Source: Metabacillus crassostreae
GTDB lineage: Bacteria > Bacillota > Bacilli > Bacillales > Bacillaceae
Reading direction: 5' to 3'
DNA: 64,000 nucleotides
NCBI RefSeq assembly: GCF_016908395.1
Contig: NZ_JAFBDU010000002.1
Coordinates: 620,001-684,000, forward strand
Position numbers and translations under genes: made by a program. The notes under the pieces are model-generated. The model ran no database searches. It was not told the DNA's origin and saw only the letters and a list, made by a program, of their open reading frames with translations. Positions within the stretch are counted from its first letter, which is position 1. Each line of letters opens with the position of its first letter. Positions 8,443-17,285 of this stretch are shown here, piece by piece.

Positions 8443-10104
8443 TTAATTTGAGGCTGCCTCAAGTTTAGCTTTGTTCGTCTCATAAACATTTTGCTGGTGT
8501 TCTTCAACTTTTTCAAATCCTAACTTATCACGCTTTTCTATGAAGTCTTTAAATGCTTTATCAAATTCTTTCTCAGATTTAGCTAACAAGAGTTGAGGTA
8601 AAGTTTTCCCCCATTCTTGAGCAATTTTACTTGCTGCAACACCTTCTTCTGATGTACCTGTTGGATTAATACCATCAAATTCTGCAAAACTCTTTGTTTT
8701 ACCTTTTGTCCAATCTTCCATTTGTTTAAATGCATCTGCTGTTGGTGGTACCCATTCTAGATTCATATTTGTATCCATTAACATCCAATATTTATAAGAA
8801 GCACCGTATTTTTGATCAAATGCTGCACGGTCTTCATTTAACAAATCTAATACTTCTGGCTTAAATGTAGGTTTTCCATCAACAATATCATATGTTAAAC
8901 CTTCTTTACCTAGGTATAAATCCTTTTGTCCTTCCTCACTAATTAAGTAGCTTAGGAATCTGATCGCTCTTTCTTTATCTTTTACATCTTTTGATATTAA
9001 CGTAACTGTCCAACCTGAAATACTATCCCCAGCAAGTGTCGGTTCATCTTGATTTGAATTTGCTGGACCATCTACAGCAATATACACTTTATTAGGGTCT
9101 TTAGCATATAAAGCTTGTTGTTGAGCTGCAAAATCACTTCGTTGATATAGCATTGCAAAATAACGACCTTGTGCTATTTTTTCCTCCATCTGTGGACGTT
9201 TATCAATAAAGATATCTTTTGCTAACAAGCCTTTTTCGTTTGCATCTCTAAAAGTTTTTAACCATGTTAAATACTCTGGATCTGTTGTTCTATCATATAC
9301 CTTACCTTCCTTCTCCATTGGAAGTGCTAAGAAATTTTGTAGATAACCTTCTAACGAAGCATTACCAACATCAGTGAATTCATTTAACCCAAAAGGAATT
9401 AGTGGTGCACCATTTACTTCCGGAAACTTTTCTTTTGCAGCCTCTAATGCATTTAAGAATCCTTCTGGTGTAGACATATCAGGGCTACCGATAGCTTCAT
9501 ATATATCTTTTCTTACTAAAAACGTTTGGTTAGAGGGCTTTAAATCTTTGTATTTATCAAAATCTTTTGGTGACGATGATGCGTTTGGATAGCCATAAAC
9601 ATTACCATTTTCCTGCTTATACCATTCTAATTTAACAGGGTCAGTCACCTTAAAAAAGTATGGATCATAATTTTCAGCAAGCTCATTCAAAGGTAATACT
9701 AATTCTCCTTCAACCATTTTCTTTACTGCGTCTTCCCACCAACCTATTGTAATAAAATCAGGTAGTTTACCTGATGCAATCATTGTGTTCATTTTTTCAG
9801 CTTCATTTCCAGCAGGAGATATAAAGTTAATTGAAACACCTGTTTTATCAGTAACATATTTTGAAACCTCATCTTCTCCCCACTTACTAGCAAACCATGA
9901 GAAGTTTACATACCAATCAAATGTAATTGGAGAAGTATCTACCTTCCATCCTGGTTCATCAGCAGATAGCTTAGTTTTCGGTTTTTCCTCCTCCGAGGAA
10001 GCGGTTTCATTTTTTGCCGTATTTGTACATCCTGCAAATATCACTAAAAACATTGAAGCAATTAAAACTAAAGCAAAGCTTTTTGTAACTAATTTCTTAC
10101 CCAT
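8443..10104 (-). CDS. Extracellular solute-binding lipoprotein, LplA/YtcQ type
   Basis: A 553-residue family 1 solute-binding protein. It has a lipoprotein signal peptide (Lys-rich start, hydrophobic core, lipobox FAGC with C26), then an acidic/Ser-rich linker and a large periplasmic-binding fold with FDWYVNFSWFASKWGEDEV near the start. AGRYFAMLYQ-like and GWTVTLISK segments resemble LplA/YtcQ relatives. It would capture an oligosaccharide at the membrane surface for the permease pair encoded upstream. The start is well supported by AGAAAGGGGTAAAATTT. Beta-gluco-oligosaccharide is a reasonable guess for the ligand because of the GH16 gene, but this is inference. Confidence 0.9.
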   Translation of the reverse strand: MGKKLVTKSFALVLIASMFLVIFAGCTNTAKNETASSEEEKPKTKLSADEPGWKVDTSPITFDWYVNFSWFASKWGEDEVSKYVTDKTGVSINFISPAGNEAEKMNTMIASGKLPDFITIGWWEDAVKKMVEGELVLPLNELAENYDPYFFKVTDPVKLEWYKQENGNVYGYPNASSSPKDFDKYKDLKPSNQTFLVRKDIYEAIGSPDMSTPEGFLNALEAAKEKFPEVNGAPLIPFGLNEFTDVGNASLEGYLQNFLALPMEKEGKVYDRTTDPEYLTWLKTFRDANEKGLLAKDIFIDKRPQMEEKIAQGRYFAMLYQRSDFAAQQQALYAKDPNKVYIAVDGPANSNQDEPTLAGDSISGWTVTLISKDVKDKERAIRFLSYLISEEGQKDLYLGKEGLTYDIVDGKPTFKPEVLDLLNEDRAAFDQKYGASYKYWMLMDTNMNLEWVPPTADAFKQMEDWTKGKTKSFAEFDGINPTGTSEEGVAASKIAQEWGKTLPQLLLAKSEKEFDKAFKDFIEKRDKLGFEKVEEHQQNVYETNKAKLEAASN

Positions 10105-10132
10105 AAATTTTACCCCTTTCTTTTCCCCTAGT

Positions 10133-10263
10133 AACTCTGTTAAATTTTAGGATAAAATTTTTCTCATGTAGTTTATCATTCATTTAAGAAGATTAAAAGA
10201 CAAAGTCCAATAAAATTCACTATCTAGTAAACCTACAATCGTCCCTTTGTATTTAACAGAGTT
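10133..10263. promoter_or_regulatory. Long-range 13-bp inverted repeat between permease and binding-protein genes
   Basis: AACTCTGTTAAAT at 10133-10145 is the exact reverse complement of ATTTAACAGAGTT at 10251-10263, separated by 105 bases. It spans most of the 208-base gap inside the importer operon. It could fold the intercistronic RNA and help set the higher expression binding proteins usually need. No standard promoter was recognised in the gap. Confidence 0.5.
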
Positions 10264-10312
10264 TTTATTTGAAAATTCCTCTAAGAAGAATTTTTCAATA
10301 AATTGATTTTTA

Positions 10313-11212
10313 TTATCCTTTTACAGATCCAATGAGCATTCCTTTAACAAAATACTTTTGCAGGAATGGATATACAAGCACAATTGGTAATGTTGTAACA
10401 ACCATTGTAGCTAGTTTAATAGATTGAGAAGTTACTGTTTTTGTTGTAATACCACCTGGTGCATTTAACATCATTTGATTAGAACTTGATTCAGCCACAA
10501 CTTTATAGAGATAAGTTTGGATTGGTTGTAACTCAGGGTTATTGATAAAAATCACTCCAGCGAAATAATCATTCCATTGATAAACCCCTTGAAATAGAGC
10601 AATCGTTGCAATCACTGGCATTGACAAAGGAATAATAACTTTCACAAAAATCATCAGATCATTTGCTCCATCCATCTTCGCAGCTTCTTCAAGTGATTTA
10701 GGTAATTCTCTAAAGAAAGAAACAAAGATGATCAAATGGAAGAAGTTAAATAATGTCGGAATAACATAAACTAGAAAGTTATCAAAAAGCCCAAGATCTC
10801 GTATTAGAAGAAAATATGGAATAAGTCCCCCACTGAAAAACATTGTAATAATCCCAAAGACCATATAGATATTTCTTCCATATAGCTCTTTCCTAGATAA
10901 GGCATAAGCCACCATCGCTGTAAAGAAAACATGAGTTAACGTACCTATTATCGTCTTTGCTATGGTGACTCCAAATGAGGTAACAATCCCTGGATTGGCA
11001 AATACTGCTTTGTAGTTCTCCAAAGTAAACTCCCTTGGCCACCAATATATTCCACCCTTCATTGCATCAATTCCGTCATTTAGTGAATTCACCAACACAT
11101 ACCAAATTGGGTAAAGAGTAATAAAACAAATAATTAACATAAATAACATATTGAGATTATCAAATATATACTCGCCTTTTGTCCTTCTATTTAATTTGAA
11201 AAGCTTGAACAT
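10313..11212 (-). CDS. Carbohydrate ABC permease, LplC/YtcP type
   Basis: A 299-residue inner-membrane permease with six predicted helices and the binding-protein-dependent EAA loop (LEEAAKMDGANDLMIFVKVIIPLSMP) that contacts the ATPase. The N-terminal TLYPIWYVLVNSLND segment and the C-terminal FVKGMLIGSVKG end are typical of the CUT1 LplC group. It forms a heterodimer with the product of 11227-12198. RBS GGAGGTGGAGAATTA precedes the ATG. No ATPase gene is nearby; MsmX (59669-60781) is the likely partner. Confidence 0.92.
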   Translation of the reverse strand: MFKLFKLNRRTKGEYIFDNLNMLFMLIICFITLYPIWYVLVNSLNDGIDAMKGGIYWWPREFTLENYKAVFANPGIVTSFGVTIAKTIIGTLTHVFFTAMVAYALSRKELYGRNIYMVFGIITMFFSGGLIPYFLLIRDLGLFDNFLVYVIPTLFNFFHLIIFVSFFRELPKSLEEAAKMDGANDLMIFVKVIIPLSMPVIATIALFQGVYQWNDYFAGVIFINNPELQPIQTYLYKVVAESSSNQMMLNAPGGITTKTVTSQSIKLATMVVTTLPIVLVYPFLQKYFVKGMLIGSVKG

Positions 11213-11226
11213 TAATTCTCCACCTC

Positions 11227-12198
11227 CTAGAACAATGAGTTTCCATTTAATTTTTTTACGATTTTGTTTGCAGAAAGTAATAATATGAATGCAATCACTG
11301 CTTTTAGTAAGCCGACAGCTGTTGCATACGAGTATCTAGCATTTTGAATTCCAACTTGATAAACATAGATATCAATTACATTGCTAGCGCTTTCATTTAA
11401 TGCATTTCGAAGGATTAATATTTGATCAAAGTTTGAATTTAACACACCACTTACTGCTAATATAAAAAGAATTGCAATGGTTGGACGAATGGAAGGAAGT
11501 GTTACATTCCACATTTTTTGGAATCGGTTTGCTCCATCAATGGTCGCTGCTTCGTACAACTCAGTTGATACCCCTGCTATAGCAGCTAAGTAAATAATTG
11601 CTGACCACCCTAGCTCCTTCCAAATATCAGAGAGAATAACAATCCCCCAGAAGTATTGTGGATCTGCTAAGAAATTTGTTTTCTCACTAATAACACCAAG
11701 TCCTAATAAAATTTCATTAATAATTCCAATGTCAGCAAGCCAAGTTGTTAATATTCCTCCCAAAACTACCCAGGATAAAAAGTGAGGTAAATAAGAGATT
11801 GTTTGTACCATTTTTTTGAACTTTAAAGAAGTAAGCTCGTTAAGTAATAAAGCAAAAATAATTGGTAACGGAAATCCAATAAATAATTTAATTAATGAAA
11901 TACCTAACGTATTCTTTAAAACTAGCCAGAAGTTTTCATCTTCAAAAAATTCTCTAAACTGCATGAATCCAACCCATGGTGCTTCAGCAATAGTTTTAAT
12001 AATGCTGTATTCTTTAAATGCTATGATCAACCCATACATAGGGATGTAATTAAAAATAAACATCCATATAACACCAAGTAAAGCCATGACCTGTAAGTAT
12101 TTCTGCTGAGATAGCTTTCTTAAATTACGTTTGAACTTCTCCTTTTTACTAACGTTAACTATCTGTAATTCTTTGTCTGTTGATACCTTTGTGTCCAT
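11227..12198 (-). CDS. Carbohydrate ABC permease, LplB type
   Basis: A 323-residue permease with a basic ~40-residue N-terminus, six helices and the EAA loop LYEAATIDGANRFQKMWNVTLP. The motif KKMVQTISYLPHFLSWVVLGG is characteristic of LplB-like CUT1 permeases. It is the first gene of the importer operon (RBS GGAGGTGGTAAAGC) and lies 14 bases before the second permease. Transport needs the lipoprotein at 8443-10104 and an ATPase supplied from elsewhere. Confidence 0.92.
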   Translation of the reverse strand: MDTKVSTDKELQIVNVSKKEKFKRNLRKLSQQKYLQVMALLGVIWMFIFNYIPMYGLIIAFKEYSIIKTIAEAPWVGFMQFREFFEDENFWLVLKNTLGISLIKLFIGFPLPIIFALLLNELTSLKFKKMVQTISYLPHFLSWVVLGGILTTWLADIGIINEILLGLGVISEKTNFLADPQYFWGIVILSDIWKELGWSAIIYLAAIAGVSTELYEAATIDGANRFQKMWNVTLPSIRPTIAILFILAVSGVLNSNFDQILILRNALNESASNVIDIYVYQVGIQNARYSYATAVGLLKAVIAFILLLSANKIVKKLNGNSLF

Positions 12199-12322
12199 GC
12201 TTTACCACCTCCACAATGTGTATTTCGTTAACTTAATAGTAAAAAAATAGCAGCAAAAATGTAAGGGCTTTAATTTCACATTTGGTAGCAATTTTTTAGG
12301 TTTAAGGTGAATTAAATTAAAA

Positions 12323-12350
12323 AAATCCAACATGTCTGTTGGATTTCACT
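12323..12350 (-). terminator. Terminator after the second aldo/keto reductase
   Basis: AAATCCAACA at 12323-12332 pairs with TGTTGGATTT at 12337-12346 around a TGTC loop, with A/T runs on the minus-strand side. It lies just past the stop at 12372, so the reductase and the importer are separate transcripts. Confidence 0.75.
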
Positions 12351-12371
12351 AAACTAATATAGTTAACACTT

Positions 12372-13355
12372 TTACCGACTAAACTTCTCCAAAAATCGAG
12401 TTGGATACTCACTAGGTAGCTGACTGATTTCATCTAGCTTATTCCAGTGATCCTCACTTAACTTCCAACCTACACTTCCCATATTTTCTTCGAATTGTTG
12501 CATATTGCTTGCACCAAAAATTGGTGACGTAATTTCTTCTTTATTATGTAACCAATTTAAAGCAACTTGTGCAGGAGTTTTATCAATAGCATGAGCAATC
12601 TCTTGGACTGTATGTAGGATTTCAAAGTTCTTAGCATTTGCTCTATTTTCCCAGCTAGATTCCCCAATACCTTTGGATAGTCTACCACTTGAAGGTGTCT
12701 CACTTTGCTTGTACTTTCCAGTTAAGAATCCCCCACCTATTGGTGCCCATGGTATAACACCGACATTTTCCGCTTTACACAATGGTAGAATTTCTCGATC
12801 CATTTCACGATTTATTAAGCTATATTGTGGTTGAATAGATATGAAACGAGCCATATTATTGAAATCACTGTAAGATAGTGCCTTCATCATTTGCCATGCT
12901 AAAAAGTTTGAGCATCCTATATATCTTACTTTACCTGAACTTATCAAATCATCTAAAGTCCTAATTGTTTCTTCTATTGGTGTGATATTATCCCACACAT
13001 GAAGCTGATATAGATCTATATAATCTGTATTTAACCGTTTTAAGCTTTGATCTACTCCTTCTAAAATTCTTCTTCTAGAGTAACCAAAATCATTTGGATG
13101 TGGACCTACTCGCATTCTAACCTTTGTTGCTAACACAACCTCAGATCTGCGTTCTTTAATTGCTTTCCCAACAATTTTTTCTGATTCTCCACCAACATAC
13201 ACATCAGCTGTATCTATGAAATTTCCACCTTGATCAAGAAATCTGTGAATCATATCTATTGATTGAGCTTCATTAACTTCATTACCGAACGTCATCGCCC
13301 CTAAACAAACCTCTGAAACTAATAAACCACTTCTACCTAATGTTTTATATTCCAT
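12372..13355 (-). CDS. Aldo/keto reductase
   Basis: An NADPH-dependent aldo/keto reductase of about 327 residues. The tetrad residues can be read in GNFIDTADVYVGG (Asp, Tyr), VLATKVRMRVG (Lys) and DLYQLHVWDN (His). SPIFGASNMQQFEENMG forms the C-terminal cofactor site. I chose the ATG at 13355 because GGGAGAGAG lies 2-3 bases ahead of it; an in-frame ATG at 13376 has no ribosome binding site. The long-chain AKR type is similar to YrpG/YajO-like proteins. It is upstream of, but separated by a terminator from, the sugar importer; its substrate is unknown. Confidence 0.85.
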   Translation of the reverse strand: MEYKTLGRSGLLVSEVCLGAMTFGNEVNEAQSIDMIHRFLDQGGNFIDTADVYVGGESEKIVGKAIKERRSEVVLATKVRMRVGPHPNDFGYSRRRILEGVDQSLKRLNTDYIDLYQLHVWDNITPIEETIRTLDDLISSGKVRYIGCSNFLAWQMMKALSYSDFNNMARFISIQPQYSLINREMDREILPLCKAENVGVIPWAPIGGGFLTGKYKQSETPSSGRLSKGIGESSWENRANAKNFEILHTVQEIAHAIDKTPAQVALNWLHNKEEITSPIFGASNMQQFEENMGSVGWKLSEDHWNKLDEISQLPSEYPTRFLEKFSR

Positions 13356-13523
13356 ATTCTCTCTCCCATCGTTCATCTTAAAATTTACATCTAATTAAGC
13401 TATTCGTTAATAATTTATTTATTCCTTTAAATAAAGGTAATCATTACATAGAATCCTAGTAATTAGAAATATTTTACATCTGTTAGCTCAAATAGGAAAT
13501 AGTATAAAGAAGGAGGTGAAAAA

Positions 13524-14087
13524 ATGCCAAATCCTTTTGAGGCTGTATGGAATACATTAAAAATTGCGTTAGATAATGGTGATGAACCTAAATCTCCAAT
13601 CCATGTTATTGAAGTAGGTGATTTGTGGAAATATCTCACAATGATTGAGGAATTTACTCGATATGATGAAATAGCTTTAAACACTTCCTCAGATGATGAA
13701 GTGTTAGAAATGCTAAATGATGCTATAAAACTATGTGAAGCACAGGTGAAAAAACTGAGTCAATTTATGAAGAAGGAAGGAATTCCCTTGCCGGATGTAA
13801 CTTCTTCCAAACCAAATTCAGATTCAAAAGAAATCCCACTAGGTGTAAAGCTAACAGATGATGAAATTACCAATGGAATAGCATTCAAGTTAGTTGTTTG
13901 TATGCAAGCATGTGTCAAAGGACAAGCTGATGCAATCCGAAATGATGTAGGCTTAATCTGGCTTCAATTTTACACAGATTGGGTTGTTTTTGGAACTACT
14001 TTAAAAACATTAATGAGAAAACGTGGATGGATTAAAGTTCCACCATATTATTACCCACCTGGCTTTCCAAACCAAAAATTAAAATAG
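13524..14087 (+). CDS. DUF3231-like protein
   Basis: A 187-residue soluble protein with one helical domain resembling half of the usual two-domain DUF3231 proteins of Bacillus. It has DLWKYLTMIEEFTRYDE near the N-terminus, LCEAQVKKLSQFMKKEGIPLP in the middle and GVKLTDDEITNGIAFKLVV before a final helical block. The RBS AAGGAGGTGAAAAA is strong. The function is not established; related proteins are often sporulation-associated. It is a lone plus-strand gene between two minus-strand groups and is followed by a family D repeat. Confidence 0.7.
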   Translation: MPNPFEAVWNTLKIALDNGDEPKSPIHVIEVGDLWKYLTMIEEFTRYDEIALNTSSDDEVLEMLNDAIKLCEAQVKKLSQFMKKEGIPLPDVTSSKPNSDSKEIPLGVKLTDDEITNGIAFKLVVCMQACVKGQADAIRNDVGLIWLQFYTDWVVFGTTLKTLMRKRGWIKVPPYYYPPGFPNQKLK

Positions 14088-14089
14088 TC

Positions 14090-14268
14090 TTTTTTAAGGT
14101 TCTTTTCTGAAAGATTGTTGCTTTTAGACATCTTTATCTGTTGCAACCAGTGTGTTATCGAATAATTGGTGCAATTTGTAGAAGAAAAGATGCCACTAGA
14201 CAGAGTTGTTTTCATCATGATTTTAAAAACAACAATGTTTACGAAAACAGCCTTTTTAAAAAAATACT
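14090..14268 (+). repeat. Dispersed repeat family D, copy 1
   Basis: About 180 bases that align throughout with the reverse complement of 48262-48450. Shared blocks include CTTTTCTGAAAGATT, TCTGTTG-AACCAGTGTG, AGAAAAGATGCCACTAG and TTTACGAAAACAGCCTTT. There is no coding potential or transposase. It directly follows the stop codon of the DUF3231-like gene. Confidence 0.8.
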
Positions 14269-14349
14269 GTTTTAAACGTAACAATTATAGTCAAGTTTTG
14301 AACTGATATCAGAGATTAACGCTTTGGAAGTAAAAAAAGCTGGTTCAAA

Positions 14350-14382
14350 AAACCAACTCTTAGCGCTGGAGTTGGTTTTTCC
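14350..14382 (-). terminator. Terminator of the GntR-ABC operon
   Basis: AAAACCAACTC at 14350-14360 pairs with GAGTTGGTTTT at 14370-14380 around a 9-base loop, with T/A runs on both sides. It lies 35 bases beyond the last gene of the minus-strand operon. Confidence 0.75.
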
Positions 14383-14416
14383 TATTACTTTTATGAATTA
14401 GTCGTTTTCCATTTCT

Positions 14417-15142
14417 CTAATTAACATAAATTAAAGATTCACTCGGATCGTGAATTTTAACGTTTTTAGGTACCTTCACATAGATAACACTTTCTCCTCT
14501 TGCATCAAAATCATCGTTCATAGTATCAAATAGGCCACCTTCACCTGTAAACTGCGTTATCGTAAATTCTTTGGCAAACTTTCCGACTTGAATATCTAAT
14601 GGTTCAGGATACATAATCGATAATGTATTTTCATTAAGTTCAATTATATATGGTTTTATTACTTCTGTTACTTCAATATTACCTAAAATTGCTCTTGTAT
14701 AATATTGAGTAACATTTATTTTCTGATCATTCGTAGATTTCCTTTCAACTAAAACAATATTACTACCATGTTGCTCTTCAGCATATATTTCAAGCTCATT
14801 TTGTTCAAAGGGGATATTCAGTTCTTCTCTCGTTAAAACTCCCTTTAGATTTTCTTCCCTTATTTTCTTTCCTTCAAGAGCAGCAGTCAATAATGCATCA
14901 CTCTCGTTTTGCGCATTAAGAATTTCTTGTTTATTATCCACAACATTTTTTGAACCTATATCAAAAGGAAATAGGTAAAATAGACAAACTGATAAAATCA
15001 AAACGACAGCATATAAACCCAGCAACCATTTCAGGTTCAACTTTTCATAAATACCTGTGTTACTTATTACTTTATTTAATTGGAACGCTACAAATATAAA
15101 GAATAAGATGATAACGATCGGTAGAAATGATATAAACATCAT
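14417..15142 (-). CDS. Membrane protein of the ABC module, unknown function
   Basis: A 241-residue protein I do not recognise as a named family. Two hydrophobic helices (about 4-24 and 43-62) anchor a ~175-residue, probably extracytoplasmic, domain rich in charged and beta-prone segments (FTITQFTGEGG, GESVIYVKVPK). It overlaps the upstream permease gene by 4 bases, so it is translationally coupled to the ABC module. It may be an accessory or sensor subunit of that transporter. Confidence 0.7.
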   Translation of the reverse strand: MMFISFLPIVIILFFIFVAFQLNKVISNTGIYEKLNLKWLLGLYAVVLILSVCLFYLFPFDIGSKNVVDNKQEILNAQNESDALLTAALEGKKIREENLKGVLTREELNIPFEQNELEIYAEEQHGSNIVLVERKSTNDQKINVTQYYTRAILGNIEVTEVIKPYIIELNENTLSIMYPEPLDIQVGKFAKEFTITQFTGEGGLFDTMNDDFDARGESVIYVKVPKNVKIHDPSESLIYVN

Positions 15143-15891
15143 TTTCTCACCTCCATTTTATTCGAAAGAATGACTGAAAAGAAAAACAAAATACTTGATG
15201 TAAAAATAACTTTTGCAAAAAATAAGAGTAAAGATGATTCTTGGGCAAAAAATCTAAACACTTCCGCAACTAAAAACTCTTCTTTACCTTGATTGGCACT
15301 TACAATGGAATTACCAATGAGTAGTGTGGGAATTAAAATGCTGAACCACTTACTTATTTGAATAACCATTCCGACAAAATAACCAATTGCAGCAAATAGA
15401 ATAATATATAAAAAACTAACAAACATACCTAAAAGCAATTCTTGAAAACTAATTAATGTACCTAACGTGTAATCATTCTTTAAAACAAATAACAAAATCA
15501 CCTTTAGTAATATTCCAGATAATATAGAGGTAACACCCCCAACAATGCTTGCTAAAATAAGAAAAAGTATATTAGAGAGATTGCTACTTAAACGATTTGA
15601 TATAAAGATAAAATCATCATTTCTATAGGCTTTTGTTGTTATAATAATCGCGCTTATAAAAGCCCATATGATCGTAAATATGATAATAAGATCACCTGTT
15701 AGAAAACTGATATTTATTGAATCGCCATTAAAGCCCATACTAGTATTTCCACTTCCATTTGTTGAAAGCAGGATTCCTACAACTTGAATGAGTAATAGTG
15801 AGCTAAAAACACTTAAATTGGCATTTAACTTATAATGTGTTTGCTTTTTTACAATATCCCACAGCTTAACCTCTGTTAAAAACATCATCAA
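15139..15891 (-). CDS. ABC transporter permease
   Basis: A 250-residue integral membrane protein with about six hydrophobic segments and few conserved soluble motifs, as expected for the permease of a small YtrB/YhcG-type ABC system. Its start overlaps the ATPase gene by 26 bases and its end overlaps the next membrane-protein gene. Role in export or antibiotic/envelope-stress response is inferred from the GntR-ATPase-permease arrangement; the substrate is unknown. Confidence 0.75.
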   Translation of the reverse strand: MMMFLTEVKLWDIVKKQTHYKLNANLSVFSSLLLIQVVGILLSTNGSGNTSMGFNGDSINISFLTGDLIIIFTIIWAFISAIIITTKAYRNDDFIFISNRLSSNLSNILFLILASIVGGVTSILSGILLKVILLFVLKNDYTLGTLISFQELLLGMFVSFLYIILFAAIGYFVGMVIQISKWFSILIPTLLIGNSIVSANQGKEEFLVAEVFRFFAQESSLLLFFAKVIFTSSILFFFSVILSNKMEVRK

Positions 15892-16768
15892 TCCCTCCGA
15901 TCGATTTATTTGTTAAGTAAGAACAAACATCATCAGAAGGCACAGCACTTAATTCGATATTGCTTAAAACAGTCTGTTCTTTTTCTCTTAGCGACAAATC
16001 ATTTTTCACTACAACGTAAAGTTGATTTATTCCGATCTTTTTTTCATAAAGAATCTCTCTATTTGATGTGATTTCTCTTACTTTCTCTTCATCACCATTA
16101 AGAGCAATAGCATATTCCTTCAATTCCTCAAGAGATACATGAAGGCATTTTTCTCCGTTTTTAATAAGTAGAATATCTTCTAGCAGGTCTTCAATTTCAT
16201 TTAATAAATGACTAGATAAAATGATTGTTCTAGGAAAATTTAGATACTCTTTTAATAATGATCGATAAAAATCCTTTCTAACAGATGAATCCATCCCTGT
16301 TGTTGGTTCATCAAATATCGTTAAGGGGCATCTTGCAGCCAAGCCAATTATGCTGTTAAATGTACTTTTCATTCCTTTTGATAAATGATGATGTCTCTGC
16401 TTTAGGTTGAAAGAATAATAGGAAACAAGACGCTCTGCTAAGTCATTATCCCAATTGTGATAAAAGCTAGCCGCCGTTCTAAGAATATCCTTTAATGTTA
16501 ATGAATGAGGAAAAATCATTTGATCATCTATAAATATTCTGTTAGCTGATACGTTTAAATTATTAAATGGTCTTTCACCAAAAACAAAAGTCTCGCCCTC
16601 TGTTTCATGAATAAAACCAGCAATTATTTTTAAAAGGGTTGTTTTTCCAGCTCCGTTTCTACCAATTAAACCTGTAATCTTATTTTCTTCAATTGAAAAT
16701 GATAGGTTACTAAGTGCCTGTTTCTGTTGATAAATCTTTGAAACATCTCTACATTCAATTACTTTCAT
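15866..16768 (-). CDS. ABC transporter ATP-binding protein
   Basis: A 300-residue ATPase with Walker A GRNGAGKTTLL (about 36-46) and Walker B TIFDEPTTGMD. The signature is the diverged HLSKGMKS in place of LSGGQ, typical of BcrA/YtrB-like exporters. A D-loop/switch His lies in ILSSHLLNEIE. The ~85 C-terminal residues are an extra domain of unclear function. It overlaps the regulator by 4 bases and the permease by 26, forming a tight operon. Confidence 0.9.
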   Translation of the reverse strand: MKVIECRDVSKIYQQKQALSNLSFSIEENKITGLIGRNGAGKTTLLKIIAGFIHETEGETFVFGERPFNNLNVSANRIFIDDQMIFPHSLTLKDILRTAASFYHNWDNDLAERLVSYYSFNLKQRHHHLSKGMKSTFNSIIGLAARCPLTIFDEPTTGMDSSVRKDFYRSLLKEYLNFPRTIILSSHLLNEIEDLLEDILLIKNGEKCLHVSLEELKEYAIALNGDEEKVREITSNREILYEKKIGINQLYVVVKNDLSLREKEQTVLSNIELSAVPSDDVCSYLTNKSIGGIDDVFNRG

Positions 16769-17151
16769 TCAACATCCCCCTCATCATTTTTTATTGCGAG
16801 TTTAATCATTTTTAGTAGCTCTGCCTCACTAACATGTAAACGCTCTGCTTCAATTACAAGATCATTGACTAGTTTCTTTAATATTTGGTTTTTTCTTTTC
16901 GTCAAAATAATTTGTTCAGCTTCTTTAGCTACAAACATCCCTAGCCCTCGTTTTTTATATAAAATTTCCTCATCAGCAAGAATATTTAGTCCCTTAGCAG
17001 CCGTAGCGGGATTAATATTAAACATATCTGCCAGCTGATATTGAGAATAAATCTTTTCATCCTGCTTATGATTTCCTCTTAAAATTTCAGTTTCTAACCA
17101 TTCGGCTATTTGAATGTATATTGGTATTGATTGATTTCCATCAAATTTCAA
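16765..17151 (-). CDS. GntR-family regulator, YtrA/YhcF type
   Basis: A 128-residue repressor. A winged helix-turn-helix (about 10-75; IPIYIQIAEWLETEILRG, SQYQLADMFNINPATAAKGL) is followed by a short helical dimerisation tail, the hallmark of the YtrA subfamily. It is first in the four-gene ABC operon and so probably autoregulates it. A candidate operator is the near-palindromic stretch just upstream (about 17170-17210), which includes ATAGTGCATTAC and GTAATGTACTAT halves. Confidence 0.87.
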   Translation of the reverse strand: MKFDGNQSIPIYIQIAEWLETEILRGNHKQDEKIYSQYQLADMFNINPATAAKGLNILADEEILYKKRGLGMFVAKEAEQIILTKRKNQILKKLVNDLVIEAERLHVSEAELLKMIKLAIKNDEGDVE

Positions 17152-17169
17152 GCACAGACCTCCTTACAC

Positions 17170-17206
17170 ACTAAAAACATAGTGCATTACTGTTGTAATG
17201 TACTAT
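17170..17206. promoter_or_regulatory. Candidate GntR operator upstream of the ABC operon
   Basis: ATAGTGCATTAC and GTAATGTACTAT form an imperfect inverted repeat around a short TGTT-containing centre, 25-50 bases before the regulator start. Position and symmetry fit a YtrA-type operator. The assignment is inferred. Confidence 0.5.
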
Positions 17207-17246
17207 ATATTATTTTCCATAATTTATCAAGTCAGAAATATTTAAA

Positions 17247-17280
17247 AAGGGTCAGTCTCCTCATCGGAAACTGACCCTAA
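17247..17280 (-). terminator. Terminator of the lipoprotein gene
   Basis: GGGTCAG at 17249-17255 pairs with CTGACCC at 17271-17277, extended inward by TCC/GGA. An A-rich left flank provides the U tract on the minus strand. It lies 6 bases past the stop codon. Confidence 0.75.
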
Positions 17281-17285
17281 AACTG

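Larger units (their letters stand above)
14088..14416. other. Intergenic gap with family D repeat and terminator
   Basis: The 329-base gap consists of a family D repeat (14090-14268), about 80 bases of plain AT-rich sequence, and the terminator at 14350-14382. No gene is visible. Confidence 0.7.
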
